Part shown: positions 7,598 through 13,865 of the stretch, in pieces
Position numbering within the stretch: the stretch's first letter is position 1
Layout of the letters: the number at the start of each line of letters is the position of its first letter
IMG/VR virus record: IMGVR_UViG_3300042887_000985
Location: 1-40,981 of that record
Direction: 5' to 3' (one strand)
Source of the DNA: a virus
DNA: 40,981 nucleotides
The notes under the pieces: model-generated
What the model saw: only the letters and a program-made list of their open reading frames with translations
Told to the model about the DNA's origin: nothing
Databases searched by the model: none
Made by a program: the position numbers and the translations under genes

Positions 7598-8256
7598 ACA
7601 TCCTAATTGTTTATCACTTGCGGCTCGGAGACATCGCACGTTGCTTGCCAATAGCAAAGCACTTTGCGGATCGAGGACATAACGTCACCTTTGAATGCAT
7701 GGCAGAGTATCACGGCCTTTTCGCGATGGTCGATTACTGCCGGCCAATCTATCCACAAAACGACCACAGCGGATTTCACCGCATCATCAACTTGCAAATT
7801 TGGCCGGACTTGCACGAAGACTTTTGTGCGAGTCCGCTAGGCTGGAGCGACTATGTTTACGGACTTTTCCCCGAAGGAAAAGACATCGACCGCCAGATTG
7901 TTCTCAACTCTCCCGCGATAGTAACGCCGCCCGAACTTAGGTCTTGGGTTCTTTGTTTTCCGACCGGCTACAGCCAGGATAAAAAGATCGACCCGCGAGA
8001 TGTTATTACAGCGGCGCACCAAGTCGCAAACGGACGTCCTGTTCTTTGCGCTGGGAAGGCCGCTCACGGCATGGCTGAGTTTGAAAGCATAGAATATATG
8101 TGCGCCTACATCCGAGACGCCAACGAGGTTGTCACGATCAACACATCGACAAGCATCCTTGCATCCGCGCTCCGAAAAAGCTGGGTGCATATCGCGGACA
8201 GCCCGAAGCACGATTTCACGCATCCAAACCAGCGACGTGTAGAGCGCAAGTTTTGA
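7594..8256 (+). CDS. GT-B-like (family 9-type) putative glycosyltransferase, about 220 aa
   Basis: The protein opens NILIVYHLRLGDIARCLPIAK, the classic N-terminal strand/G-D-x-x-R-x-L-P signature of heptosyltransferase-like GT-B enzymes, and later has a sugar-nucleotide-site-like segment ITINTSTSILASALRKS (near residues 180-200), resembling the VDT-ST-xx-H-A-A region of family 9. No ATG fits the conserved start; TTG 7594 overlaps the previous TGA (TTGA) and gives the expected N-terminus, so I prefer it to the in-frame ATG at 7555. At about 220 residues it is shorter than the usual 300-350, so one Rossmann domain may be reduced. Confidence 0.72.
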   Translation: MNILIVYHLRLGDIARCLPIAKHFADRGHNVTFECMAEYHGLFAMVDYCRPIYPQNDHSGFHRIINLQIWPDLHEDFCASPLGWSDYVYGLFPEGKDIDRQIVLNSPAIVTPPELRSWVLCFPTGYSQDKKIDPRDVITAAHQVANGRPVLCAGKAAHGMAEFESIEYMCAYIRDANEVVTINTSTSILASALRKSWVHIADSPKHDFTHPNQRRVERKF

Positions 8257-8271
8257 CGCATCGTCCCTTTT

Positions 8272-8580
8272 GTGGGACTGCTCGACATTTTTACGAACGA
8301 TTTAAGCGCGATCATGAACGAACTGCCATTGGCAGTCACGTTCGGAGAGCGTAATTTCCTAGCGAACCGGACAACATACCGGCGCGACAACAGCCTAGCG
8401 GACGGCGGATTCATGGACTCCGCATCGATGACCATTACGGCTGTCTACGACGCATTCGTGCAGACCATTTCTCTCGGTGACGTGCTCGTCATCGGGGGCC
8501 GGCGCTTTCGCGTTACGTCAGCCGAGCTTTCCCAAGACGCCGTATCGGTCGATTTCAGCCTTGAGGACATAAATAAATGA
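8272..8580 (+). CDS. Head-tail connector/joining protein, putative, 102 aa
   Basis: GTG 8272 begins GLLDIFTNDLSAIM; an ATG at 8314 is an alternative start. TTGACG lies 13 bp before the GTG. The second half (TISLGDVLVIGGRRFRV, then QDAVSVDFSLEDI) is a small beta-barrel pattern typical of lambda FII-like or tail-attachment proteins: a G-D-x-x-x-I-x-G-x-x-Y/F-x-V strand pair. Its length and position after capsid genes support this. It overlaps the next gene (ATGA). The assignment is by pattern and context only. Confidence 0.6.
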   Translation: MGLLDIFTNDLSAIMNELPLAVTFGERNFLANRTTYRRDNSLADGGFMDSASMTITAVYDAFVQTISLGDVLVIGGRRFRVTSAELSQDAVSVDFSLEDINK

Positions 8581-10061
8581 GCATTTTCTTTCCAGAAGAC
8601 GAGGGGCGCGAGGTTCCTAACGTCGATAATCAACCGATTCTCCGCACCGAAATCATTGCAGGGGCGGCGGGGCCGACCGGATCGCAGGGGCCGATTGGGC
8701 CAGTTGGCGTTGGCGTTGTTACAGGCGGCTTCACAGGGCAAGTGCTAGCGAAGAAAAGCAACGCGAACTATGACACGGAGTGGGTGACAGGCGGCGGTGG
8801 TGGGGCAGCGATCTGGGGCGGAATTGCAGGAACGCTCTCGAACCAGACCGATCTACAAACAGTTCTCGATGCAAAAGCTCCATCGTCCGGCATTTCACCG
8901 AGCGCGATTTCGGGAACGGCAGTCATAACGACCGATTCACGTTTAAGCGATTCGCGCACTCCTACAGGCGCAGCGTCGGGTGATCTTGGCGGAACATACC
9001 CAGCGCCTAGTGTTGTAAAGTTGCAAGGGTTCTCAGTCGCGACAGCCACCCCGATTACCGGACAATCTTTAGGTTGGACTGGCTCGGAGTGGAGCGCAGT
9101 CACGCCTCTTTCGGTTGTATCTTGGGGAGCAATAACCGGCACGCTATCGAATCAGACCGACTTGCAAAGTGCGCTTGACGCGAAGGCACTCAAGATCACG
9201 GCGATCACGGCAGGAACAGGACTGACAGGCGGCGGCGATCTTTCCGCTTCGCGCACGATATCGATGCTTGCGGACGTTCCTGCGGACTCGCTCAATTTCA
9301 ACACGGCGGCAACCGAAACAACGGCCATCGGCAAGATGTTCTGGAACTCGACCGAAGGCGCACCACAAGTCGGACTTGCAGGCGGCAACGTGCAGTTACA
9401 AATGGGATCGATGCTTGTCGCTTACGTTCGCAATGCCGAGGCGACAACGCTAAACAAGGGCGAGGTTGTTTATTTATTCGGAGCAACAGGCAACCGCGCA
9501 AGCGTCAAGCGGGCATCAAACGTAGCAGATTCAAGCTCGTCCAAAACTATCGGCCTTGTGGCTGAAAGCATTGGCGCAAACCAAAACGGATTCATCGTCA
9601 CGCAGGGCGTTCTCGACGGGCTTTCGTTAGGTTCTCCGTATGCGGAAGGAGATTCTGTCTATCTCGACACAACCCCAGGCGCATTCACGCGAGTTAAGCC
9701 AACGCAACCCGACCACATTGTTTTCATCGGAGTTGTAGAGCGAGCGAATGCTGGCAACGGCCAGCTATACATCCGACCGCAAAACGGATTTGAGCTTGAG
9801 GAATTGCACGATGTGTTGATCACTTCGCCACAAAACAACCAAACGATCCTTTGGAACTCGGCAACCACGCTTTGGGTAAATTCTACGCTAACCATCGGAA
9901 CGATCAGCGGACTATCTACCGACTTGGCTACAAGAGTGGCATCGGTAACCAGCGGCATCACCGGCGCAACGCAACTTACCAACATGATGCAGATCACGTC
10001 TGCTGGATATAGCGCGATCACTTCGCCAGCCGCAAACACGCTTTATATTATCGTAGGATGA
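8577..10061 (+). CDS. Collagen-like tail fibre protein, 494 aa
   Basis: Starts by ATGA overlap, with GAGG upstream. After a short N-terminus (residues 1-26) comes a Gly-X-Y stretch (GPTGSQGPIGPVG) that should form a short collagen-like triple helix. Two repeats of the WGxIxGTLSNQTDLQ motif, each followed by an LDAK ending, occur near residues 78-100 and 181-205; they and DLGGTYPAPSVV are typical of phage fibre shafts. The centre (about 270-400) has mixed beta structure with GLVAESIGANQNGFIVTQG, a small domain often found in fibres. The end, ANTLYIIVG, is a compact strand. Probably a trimeric host-binding fibre or fibre base. Confidence 0.8.
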   Translation: MSIFFPEDEGREVPNVDNQPILRTEIIAGAAGPTGSQGPIGPVGVGVVTGGFTGQVLAKKSNANYDTEWVTGGGGGAAIWGGIAGTLSNQTDLQTVLDAKAPSSGISPSAISGTAVITTDSRLSDSRTPTGAASGDLGGTYPAPSVVKLQGFSVATATPITGQSLGWTGSEWSAVTPLSVVSWGAITGTLSNQTDLQSALDAKALKITAITAGTGLTGGGDLSASRTISMLADVPADSLNFNTAATETTAIGKMFWNSTEGAPQVGLAGGNVQLQMGSMLVAYVRNAEATTLNKGEVVYLFGATGNRASVKRASNVADSSSSKTIGLVAESIGANQNGFIVTQGVLDGLSLGSPYAEGDSVYLDTTPGAFTRVKPTQPDHIVFIGVVERANAGNGQLYIRPQNGFELEELHDVLITSPQNNQTILWNSATTLWVNSTLTIGTISGLSTDLATRVASVTSGITGATQLTNMMQITSAGYSAITSPAANTLYIIVG

Positions 10062-10912
10062 TATTAACCGACTCCACCGCAGCGAGAGTGCAAGGATCAA
10101 CCGTAACAGGCATCATCAGCGTCTCGTCAACATTTTTGCAATTTATGCAATATGCCGCCTTGACCGTTTCGAGGGCTATTTCTGGAACTATCGGGCTTGT
10201 AAAAAATGGCGCGGCACAACTCACGCTTTCCGGAACTTGCACCTACACAGGAGCAACGCAAATCAATGCGGGAACGCTTGCTGTTACAGGCGCATCAACT
10301 CTCAACGGAGTTATAAGTGGATCGGGATCATTGACAAAAACTGGAACGGCAGTTTTAACAATAGGTGGCAACAATACTTACTCTGGAGGAACATCATTTG
10401 TTTCGGGAGGGTTAGCTGGACTGATAGAATACAGCTCAAACAATGCTTTTGGAACGGGACTCTTTACTCTCTCTAACGCAGCAGGACGAATTGATACGGG
10501 GGGTAATGTAACCCTGTCTAACAACTTTCAATTAAACACTTCACTTCAGTATCGCACCATTGGAGCCAACACAATAACTGTTACGGGTAATATTGCAGGG
10601 ACTGGAAATGTCAGTAAAACAGGAAATGGAATTCTCATTCTGTCTGGAACATTAACCTACACAGGGCAAACAATTATTACAACGGGATCAATACAGGCTT
10701 CAAAAACAACTGGTTCTTCAACCGCAACGGCATCGTTTGGAACAATTGCAACTTTAAGCGTTTCATTTAACGTTCCTCCTGATGCTGGAACTCAGACTTT
10801 CCGCTTCTTCCAAGGTTCTACGAGCAGAACGTATACAGCAGTGACATTAGTAAATGCACCAGGACGAACAGCAACATACAACTCCACAAATTCAACCCTA
10901 ACAGTAACATGA
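10058..10912 (+). CDS. Autotransporter-type beta-strand repeat protein, 284 aa
   Basis: Three or more copies of the autotransporter-associated beta-strand repeat are seen: L-x-K-x-G-x-x-x-L-T-L-S-G-x-x-x-Y-T-G-x-T-x-I-N-x-G-T-L near residues 43-75, an altered one at 87-113 (LTKTGTAVLTIGGNNTYSGG) and another at about 185-215 (VSKTGNGILILSGTLTYTGQ). This repeat builds beta-solenoids in bacterial surface proteins. The last 60 residues are beta-rich without repeats. Overlap with the fibre gene and ATGA to the next gene place it in the fibre operon, so it is probably an adhesin or fibre tip. AT content is higher than in flanking genes, which fits recent acquisition from a bacterial surface-protein gene. 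Confidence 0.75.
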   Translation: MILTDSTAARVQGSTVTGIISVSSTFLQFMQYAALTVSRAISGTIGLVKNGAAQLTLSGTCTYTGATQINAGTLAVTGASTLNGVISGSGSLTKTGTAVLTIGGNNTYSGGTSFVSGGLAGLIEYSSNNAFGTGLFTLSNAAGRIDTGGNVTLSNNFQLNTSLQYRTIGANTITVTGNIAGTGNVSKTGNGILILSGTLTYTGQTIITTGSIQASKTTGSSTATASFGTIATLSVSFNVPPDAGTQTFRFFQGSTSRTYTAVTLVNAPGRTATYNSTNSTLTVT

Positions 10913-11145
10913 TAATTCTACCGAACGAGCAGGGATGGGCATTCGACGAGTCAACCGCTTGGAAACTCGTTTACGACGGGAGCACGATCATCTTTTACGA
11001 TGAAACAGAAAAGGCGATCTCAACGCAAAGCGTGCTGTTCGTAGGCCCAAAAGACGAATGCGAAGCAGAGATCGCGAGACTTGGGCTTGTTGACGTTTCC
11101 GCCCAAGAGAATGATAACGGACTCGACATACACTCTGACGCTTGA
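10909..11145 (+). CDS. Small hypothetical protein in the fibre operon, 78 aa
   Basis: ATGA overlap with the previous gene. The sequence (QGWAFDESTAWKLVYDGSTIIFYDETEKAI) predicts short beta strands and is acidic overall. It overlaps the tail terminator gene by 35 bp. Small acidic proteins after fibre genes are often fibre chaperones or caps, but no diagnostic motif is present, so the role is open. Confidence 0.6.
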   Translation: MIILPNEQGWAFDESTAWKLVYDGSTIIFYDETEKAISTQSVLFVGPKDECEAEIARLGLVDVSAQENDNGLDIHSDA

Positions 11146-11557
11146 AAAGGCACTGACCGATACTTTCGTCCTTGCTCTCCAGCAAGAGATGCAGAGCGCC
11201 CTTGTGGTGACGGCCGCCGAGAACTTCGGCACGATGACGCTGCCAGCCTGCTTCGTTAAATGCACTCGCCAGCGCGAGAGTATTATCGACTCCGCGATTT
11301 TCCAGTTCTCGGTCGATATTGCTTTGATCGTGCAGGCCGACGACATGGATCAAATGGCAATGGAAAACTTGTGGTCGCAGGTTCTGTGCATCTCGCACGA
11401 CATAACCGGCCTTAAAACCAAGCTCAACGCCGTTCGTCCGCAATACGCTTTCGTATTCGGCATCCTTCGGGACGGGCCAGTTTCACTATCTTCAAATGAA
11501 CGGCATTTCGAGCGTTCGGTCACGATCACGGTTCACGCCGCGCTTTTCGCAAGTTGA
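11111..11557 (+). CDS. Tail terminator/completion-like protein, 148 aa
   Basis: ATG 11111 is preferred over an upstream TTG at 11081. TTGACG (11090-11095) lies 15 bp before it. The fold pattern is an N-terminal helix (LEKALTDTFVLALQ), then strands with LPACFVKCTRQRE, a long beta strand FSVDIALIVQAD, a helix, and a final FERSVTITVHAAL strand. This alpha/beta order and size are those of the gpU/HK97 gp10-like tail terminator group. It sits directly before the tail tube gene, where such genes are usually found. Identity is inferred from context and topology. Confidence 0.6.
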   Translation: MITDSTYTLTLEKALTDTFVLALQQEMQSALVVTAAENFGTMTLPACFVKCTRQRESIIDSAIFQFSVDIALIVQADDMDQMAMENLWSQVLCISHDITGLKTKLNAVRPQYAFVFGILRDGPVSLSSNERHFERSVTITVHAALFAS

Positions 11558-11575
11558 CATTTTCCACGAATTACT

Positions 11576-11941
11576 ATGCCAGCAACCGTCATCACCTCAT
11601 CCGTCGCCTCAGGCGTCGAGTTCGGCCTTCTCCAAGAGACTGGCCTCCTTCTCAATTCATTCTCTCGCTCCGTTCAGAGCGATAAGGCAACCGTCATGGA
11701 CGCTCTCGGCGATACCGTCGCCGTGGCTTATTTCAACAAAAGCGCAACGATCTCGCTCGATGGCGTCATCAACGGCGGCGTGGCTTATGAACTCGCTAAC
11801 GTGCTTACCCTCGCCAACGACACGTCATCCTACGGCGTTTCTGGCGGTGCTGTTATCGTTGATTCCGTTTCCGAAACCACAGGCGCTGGCACATTCAAAA
11901 CGATCACCGTCTCCGCGACTCAATACCCCGAGATCGTCTAA
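11576..11941 (+). CDS. Major tail tube protein, putative, 121 aa
   Basis: Single-gene unit with TTGACA 16 bp upstream and a terminator downstream, as expected for a highly expressed structural gene. The sequence begins PATVITSSVASGVEFGLL and shows repeated beta hairpins (DTVAVAYFNKSATISLDGVI), closing with FKTITVSATQYPEIV. This resembles small tail tube proteins, which often carry the sequence SVxxxxxxATxxxxxGxxxxxxxFxxxxxIxxxG. Its place between tail terminator and the G/GT chaperones supports this. At 121 residues it is at the small end of the family. Confidence 0.68.
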   Translation: MPATVITSSVASGVEFGLLQETGLLLNSFSRSVQSDKATVMDALGDTVAVAYFNKSATISLDGVINGGVAYELANVLTLANDTSSYGVSGGAVIVDSVSETTGAGTFKTITVSATQYPEIV

Positions 11942-11962
11942 GCAACCCTGGCTCATGCCGTT

Positions 11963-11993
11963 GGCTCCCCGGCTAAAGGGAGCCGCCTTTTTT
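11963..11993 (+). terminator. Rho-independent terminator after the tail tube gene
   Basis: GGCTCCC (11963-11969) pairs perfectly with GGGAGCC (11978-11984) around an 8-nt loop, then GCC and a run of six T (11988-11993). It begins 21 bp after the tail tube stop and lies directly before the next ATG (12000), so it probably lowers expression of the assembly genes relative to the tube. Confidence 0.88.
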
Positions 11994-11999
11994 AAATAT

Positions 12000-12398
12000 A
12001 TGGACGCAAATAAGAAATTCTTTCACACGATCAACCTCAAAGCCGCTGTGGCACTCGCTACGATGGGCTTCAAAATGAACTTCCCACCGGTCACTCGACT
12101 GGTTCGCACCGACGGCAAAGAGTCAACGGAATTCTGGTTTGAAGGCGAGAACGCCAAGGGCCAAGACGCTTCACAGGTCTATCGCCAGATGACCAAAGAA
12201 GGCGACGAACTCGAAGAAAAAGACCCAGAGAATCCGCTTTGCTACATCCGCGCAGCATTGGCGAACAGGGATGTCCTTGTGGACATCATCCGCAATACGC
12301 CGCGACTGATCGAGATCGAACACAACGGCAAACGCATTGCTATTTCGGAAAACGCTTCGGACAAGACCAAACAGGAAATGACCAGATTTTTAAAATAA
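12000..12398 (+). CDS. Tail assembly-region hypothetical protein, 132 aa
   Basis: ATG 12000 lies just past the terminator T-run. The protein is soluble, charged and mixed alpha/beta: NLKAAVALATMGFKM near the start, then strand TEFWFEGE and several helices rich in E/K. Its stop overlaps the next start (TAATG), tying it to the chaperone gene. In many siphoviruses a gene of this size lies between tube and chaperones without a known function. I see no catalytic motif. Confidence 0.65.
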   Translation: MDANKKFFHTINLKAAVALATMGFKMNFPPVTRLVRTDGKESTEFWFEGENAKGQDASQVYRQMTKEGDELEEKDPENPLCYIRAALANRDVLVDIIRNTPRLIEIEHNGKRIAISENASDKTKQEMTRFLK

Positions 12399-12793
12399 TG
12401 AAAAAGACACAAAACACAGACCTAGTAAAAGACGACGAAATTCTCCGCATTCAAGCGATGGAAGACGGGCCGAAGAAAGTGAATGGGCGCATCCTGCGAC
12501 CGATCACGGCGCTTACGATCTCATGGATGCAACGCAATGAAGTATTTAGCGGCAACATGGACTTGGTATGGAAATCAGCCGCATTCGCCTACCTTCACAG
12601 CGAGCCGTATAGCGCGATCCGCTCGGTGGTCAATGACCGAGGCGCATTCATCAACGCCGTGGATTCGTGGATCGAAAACAACATGATCCACCACCTTGAA
12701 ATCTCGGCAATGACAGACGCCATGAATGCCGCCTTTGAGCTTTACAACGCATCGGCAACCGAATCTAAGGCAGGATCAGGATCGGGAAACTAA
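12398..12793 (+). CDS. Tail assembly chaperone, gpG-like, 131 aa
   Basis: The zero-frame product of a G/GT gene pair. Starts by TAATG overlap. It is helical (ALTISWMQRNEVF, LVWKSAAFAYLH, AFINAVDSWIE) and ends in a flexible SGSGN tail exactly at the slippery heptamer 12784-12790, with TAA at 12791-12793. In lambda the G protein coats the tape measure and the rarer GT fusion recruits tube subunits; the same role is inferred here because the tape measure gene is one gene away. The location of the slip site at the last codons is exactly as in the lambda system. Confidence 0.85.
   Translation: MKKTQNTDLVKDDEILRIQAMEDGPKKVNGRILRPITALTISWMQRNEVFSGNMDLVWKSAAFAYLHSEPYSAIRSVVNDRGAFINAVDSWIENNMIHHLEISAMTDAMNAAFELYNASATESKAGSGSGN
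12784..12790 (+). other. -1 programmed ribosomal frameshift site (GGGAAAC)
   Basis: The heptamer reads G GGA AAC in the G frame, a canonical X XXY YYZ slippery sequence, followed at once by the TAA stop. A -1 slip puts the next codons at CTA AAC GGC, opening a frame that runs to 13020. Lambda uses the closely similar GGGAAAG. GCCCCA and TGGGGC, about 10 and 55 nt downstream, could pair to make a stimulatory stem, which is only a suggestion. Confidence 0.88.
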
Positions 12794-13020
12794 ACGGCCC
12801 CAACTGGCTCGCTGCTTACGTATTTCGACTCGTCAAGCTGACCGGCTGGGGCTTCTCTCACATCCTCGAAGAGCTTCCATTCGCGGCAGGCTTGCAACTC
12901 CTCCAGGCTGACGATTACGCAAACGGCATCCACCGCCCGTGGTCGCGCAACAACGCCAGCGTTGATGTTGACGCTTTCGCCACAATAGAAGCGACACTCG
13001 CAAAGTATGGCAAAATTTAA
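12784..13020 (+). CDS. T-like domain of the GT tail chaperone fusion (made by -1 frameshift)
   Basis: This frame has no own start near its beginning; it is entered from the upstream chaperone frame at the slip site. The fused protein would have 131 codons of G followed by about 76 residues (total about 207). The T part is well formed: NGPNWLAAYVFRLVKLTGW, then SHILEELPFAAGLQLLQAD and HRPWSRN. The pattern of an aromatic helix followed by the L-P-x-x-x-G-L-x-L-L-x-A segment is usual for the second half of such fusions. It overlaps the start of the next gene by 14 bp. Confidence 0.82.
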   Translation, partial: GKLNGPNWLAAYVFRLVKLTGWGFSHILEELPFAAGLQLLQADDYANGIHRPWSRNNASVDVDAFATIEATLAKYGKI

Positions 13021-13861
13021 ATTCGAGAGCTTGAAATTTGAGCAGATAATGAAGGACTACGCAGAGATACGCGCAGTCACGATCCCTGACGCCGTCATGC
13101 TAAATGCTCGCCTTCTTTGCGTAGAGCTGGCGAGGCGGACGCAGCCGTTCGGAGATGATGAAAAGTCAAAGCTAACAGGCGAAAAGGCGATCACTCGCGA
13201 TCTGGTCGGAGGCCGCTCATCGAGTGCCGTGCATTCTCAGCGTCGCGCTGGAATCTTTGGAATCATTGGCGATGCAATGAATATCAAGGGTGGCTACGCT
13301 TGGTATAAAACAGGCGAAAACGTCCGCTTATTTGTCGGGAAAGATGGTTACGCATACGGAACCGAAAAAAGCTATTTCAGGCCGGATGCTTCGATGACCG
13401 ATATGCGATCGTTTCACAAAAAGTTTTTTGTAAATGGCAAGATGTCATCAGCAGGATCGCGCGATAAAACAATCGGACGCTGGAAATTCTTAGATAAAAT
13501 GTTTGTAAGCGAGGCCACGATGAACGCCTACAAAGAAACCGTCTTGAAAAAGGTTGGTATCGCCAAGGCAGGATGGGCATCATGCGCTCTTAAACTCAAG
13601 AAAGTAAACAAGGGCAGCCTAACAGCAGGCTTTCCGAAATGGGTTACAAGGCATACCGGCGACTTCGACAATGGGCGCGTGCAGGACATGACGGCGGATA
13701 GAAAAAACCCAAGGGTTGAAGTTACAAACAAAACGCCTTGGGCAAGCGATGTTATTCCAGCGAGCGAGGAGTTACGCGCCAAATCAGTTGTTGCAACAAA
13801 GATGAAAAAGCAAATGGAAGCCATCCTAAAAAAGAGACAAAAAGGACTTATAGAAACATAA
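13007..13861 (+). CDS. Putative minor tail/tail completion protein, 284 aa
   Basis: Starts inside the end of the T frame (ATG 13007). It is strongly basic, with many K/R-rich segments (KKVNKGSLTAGFPKWVTRH, MKKQMEAILKKRQKG), and an early helix containing AVMLNARLLCVELARRTQPFG. This arrangement (VELARRTQP, then a long basic body and a K/R-rich C-terminal helix) recurs in uncharacterised phage proteins found before tape measure genes, in positions comparable to gpZ-type tail completion proteins. The call is from context; no enzyme motif is seen. Confidence 0.6.
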   Translation: MAKFKFESLKFEQIMKDYAEIRAVTIPDAVMLNARLLCVELARRTQPFGDDEKSKLTGEKAITRDLVGGRSSSAVHSQRRAGIFGIIGDAMNIKGGYAWYKTGENVRLFVGKDGYAYGTEKSYFRPDASMTDMRSFHKKFFVNGKMSSAGSRDKTIGRWKFLDKMFVSEATMNAYKETVLKKVGIAKAGWASCALKLKKVNKGSLTAGFPKWVTRHTGDFDNGRVQDMTADRKNPRVEVTNKTPWASDVIPASEELRAKSVVATKMKKQMEAILKKRQKGLIET

Positions 13862-13865
13862 CGAT

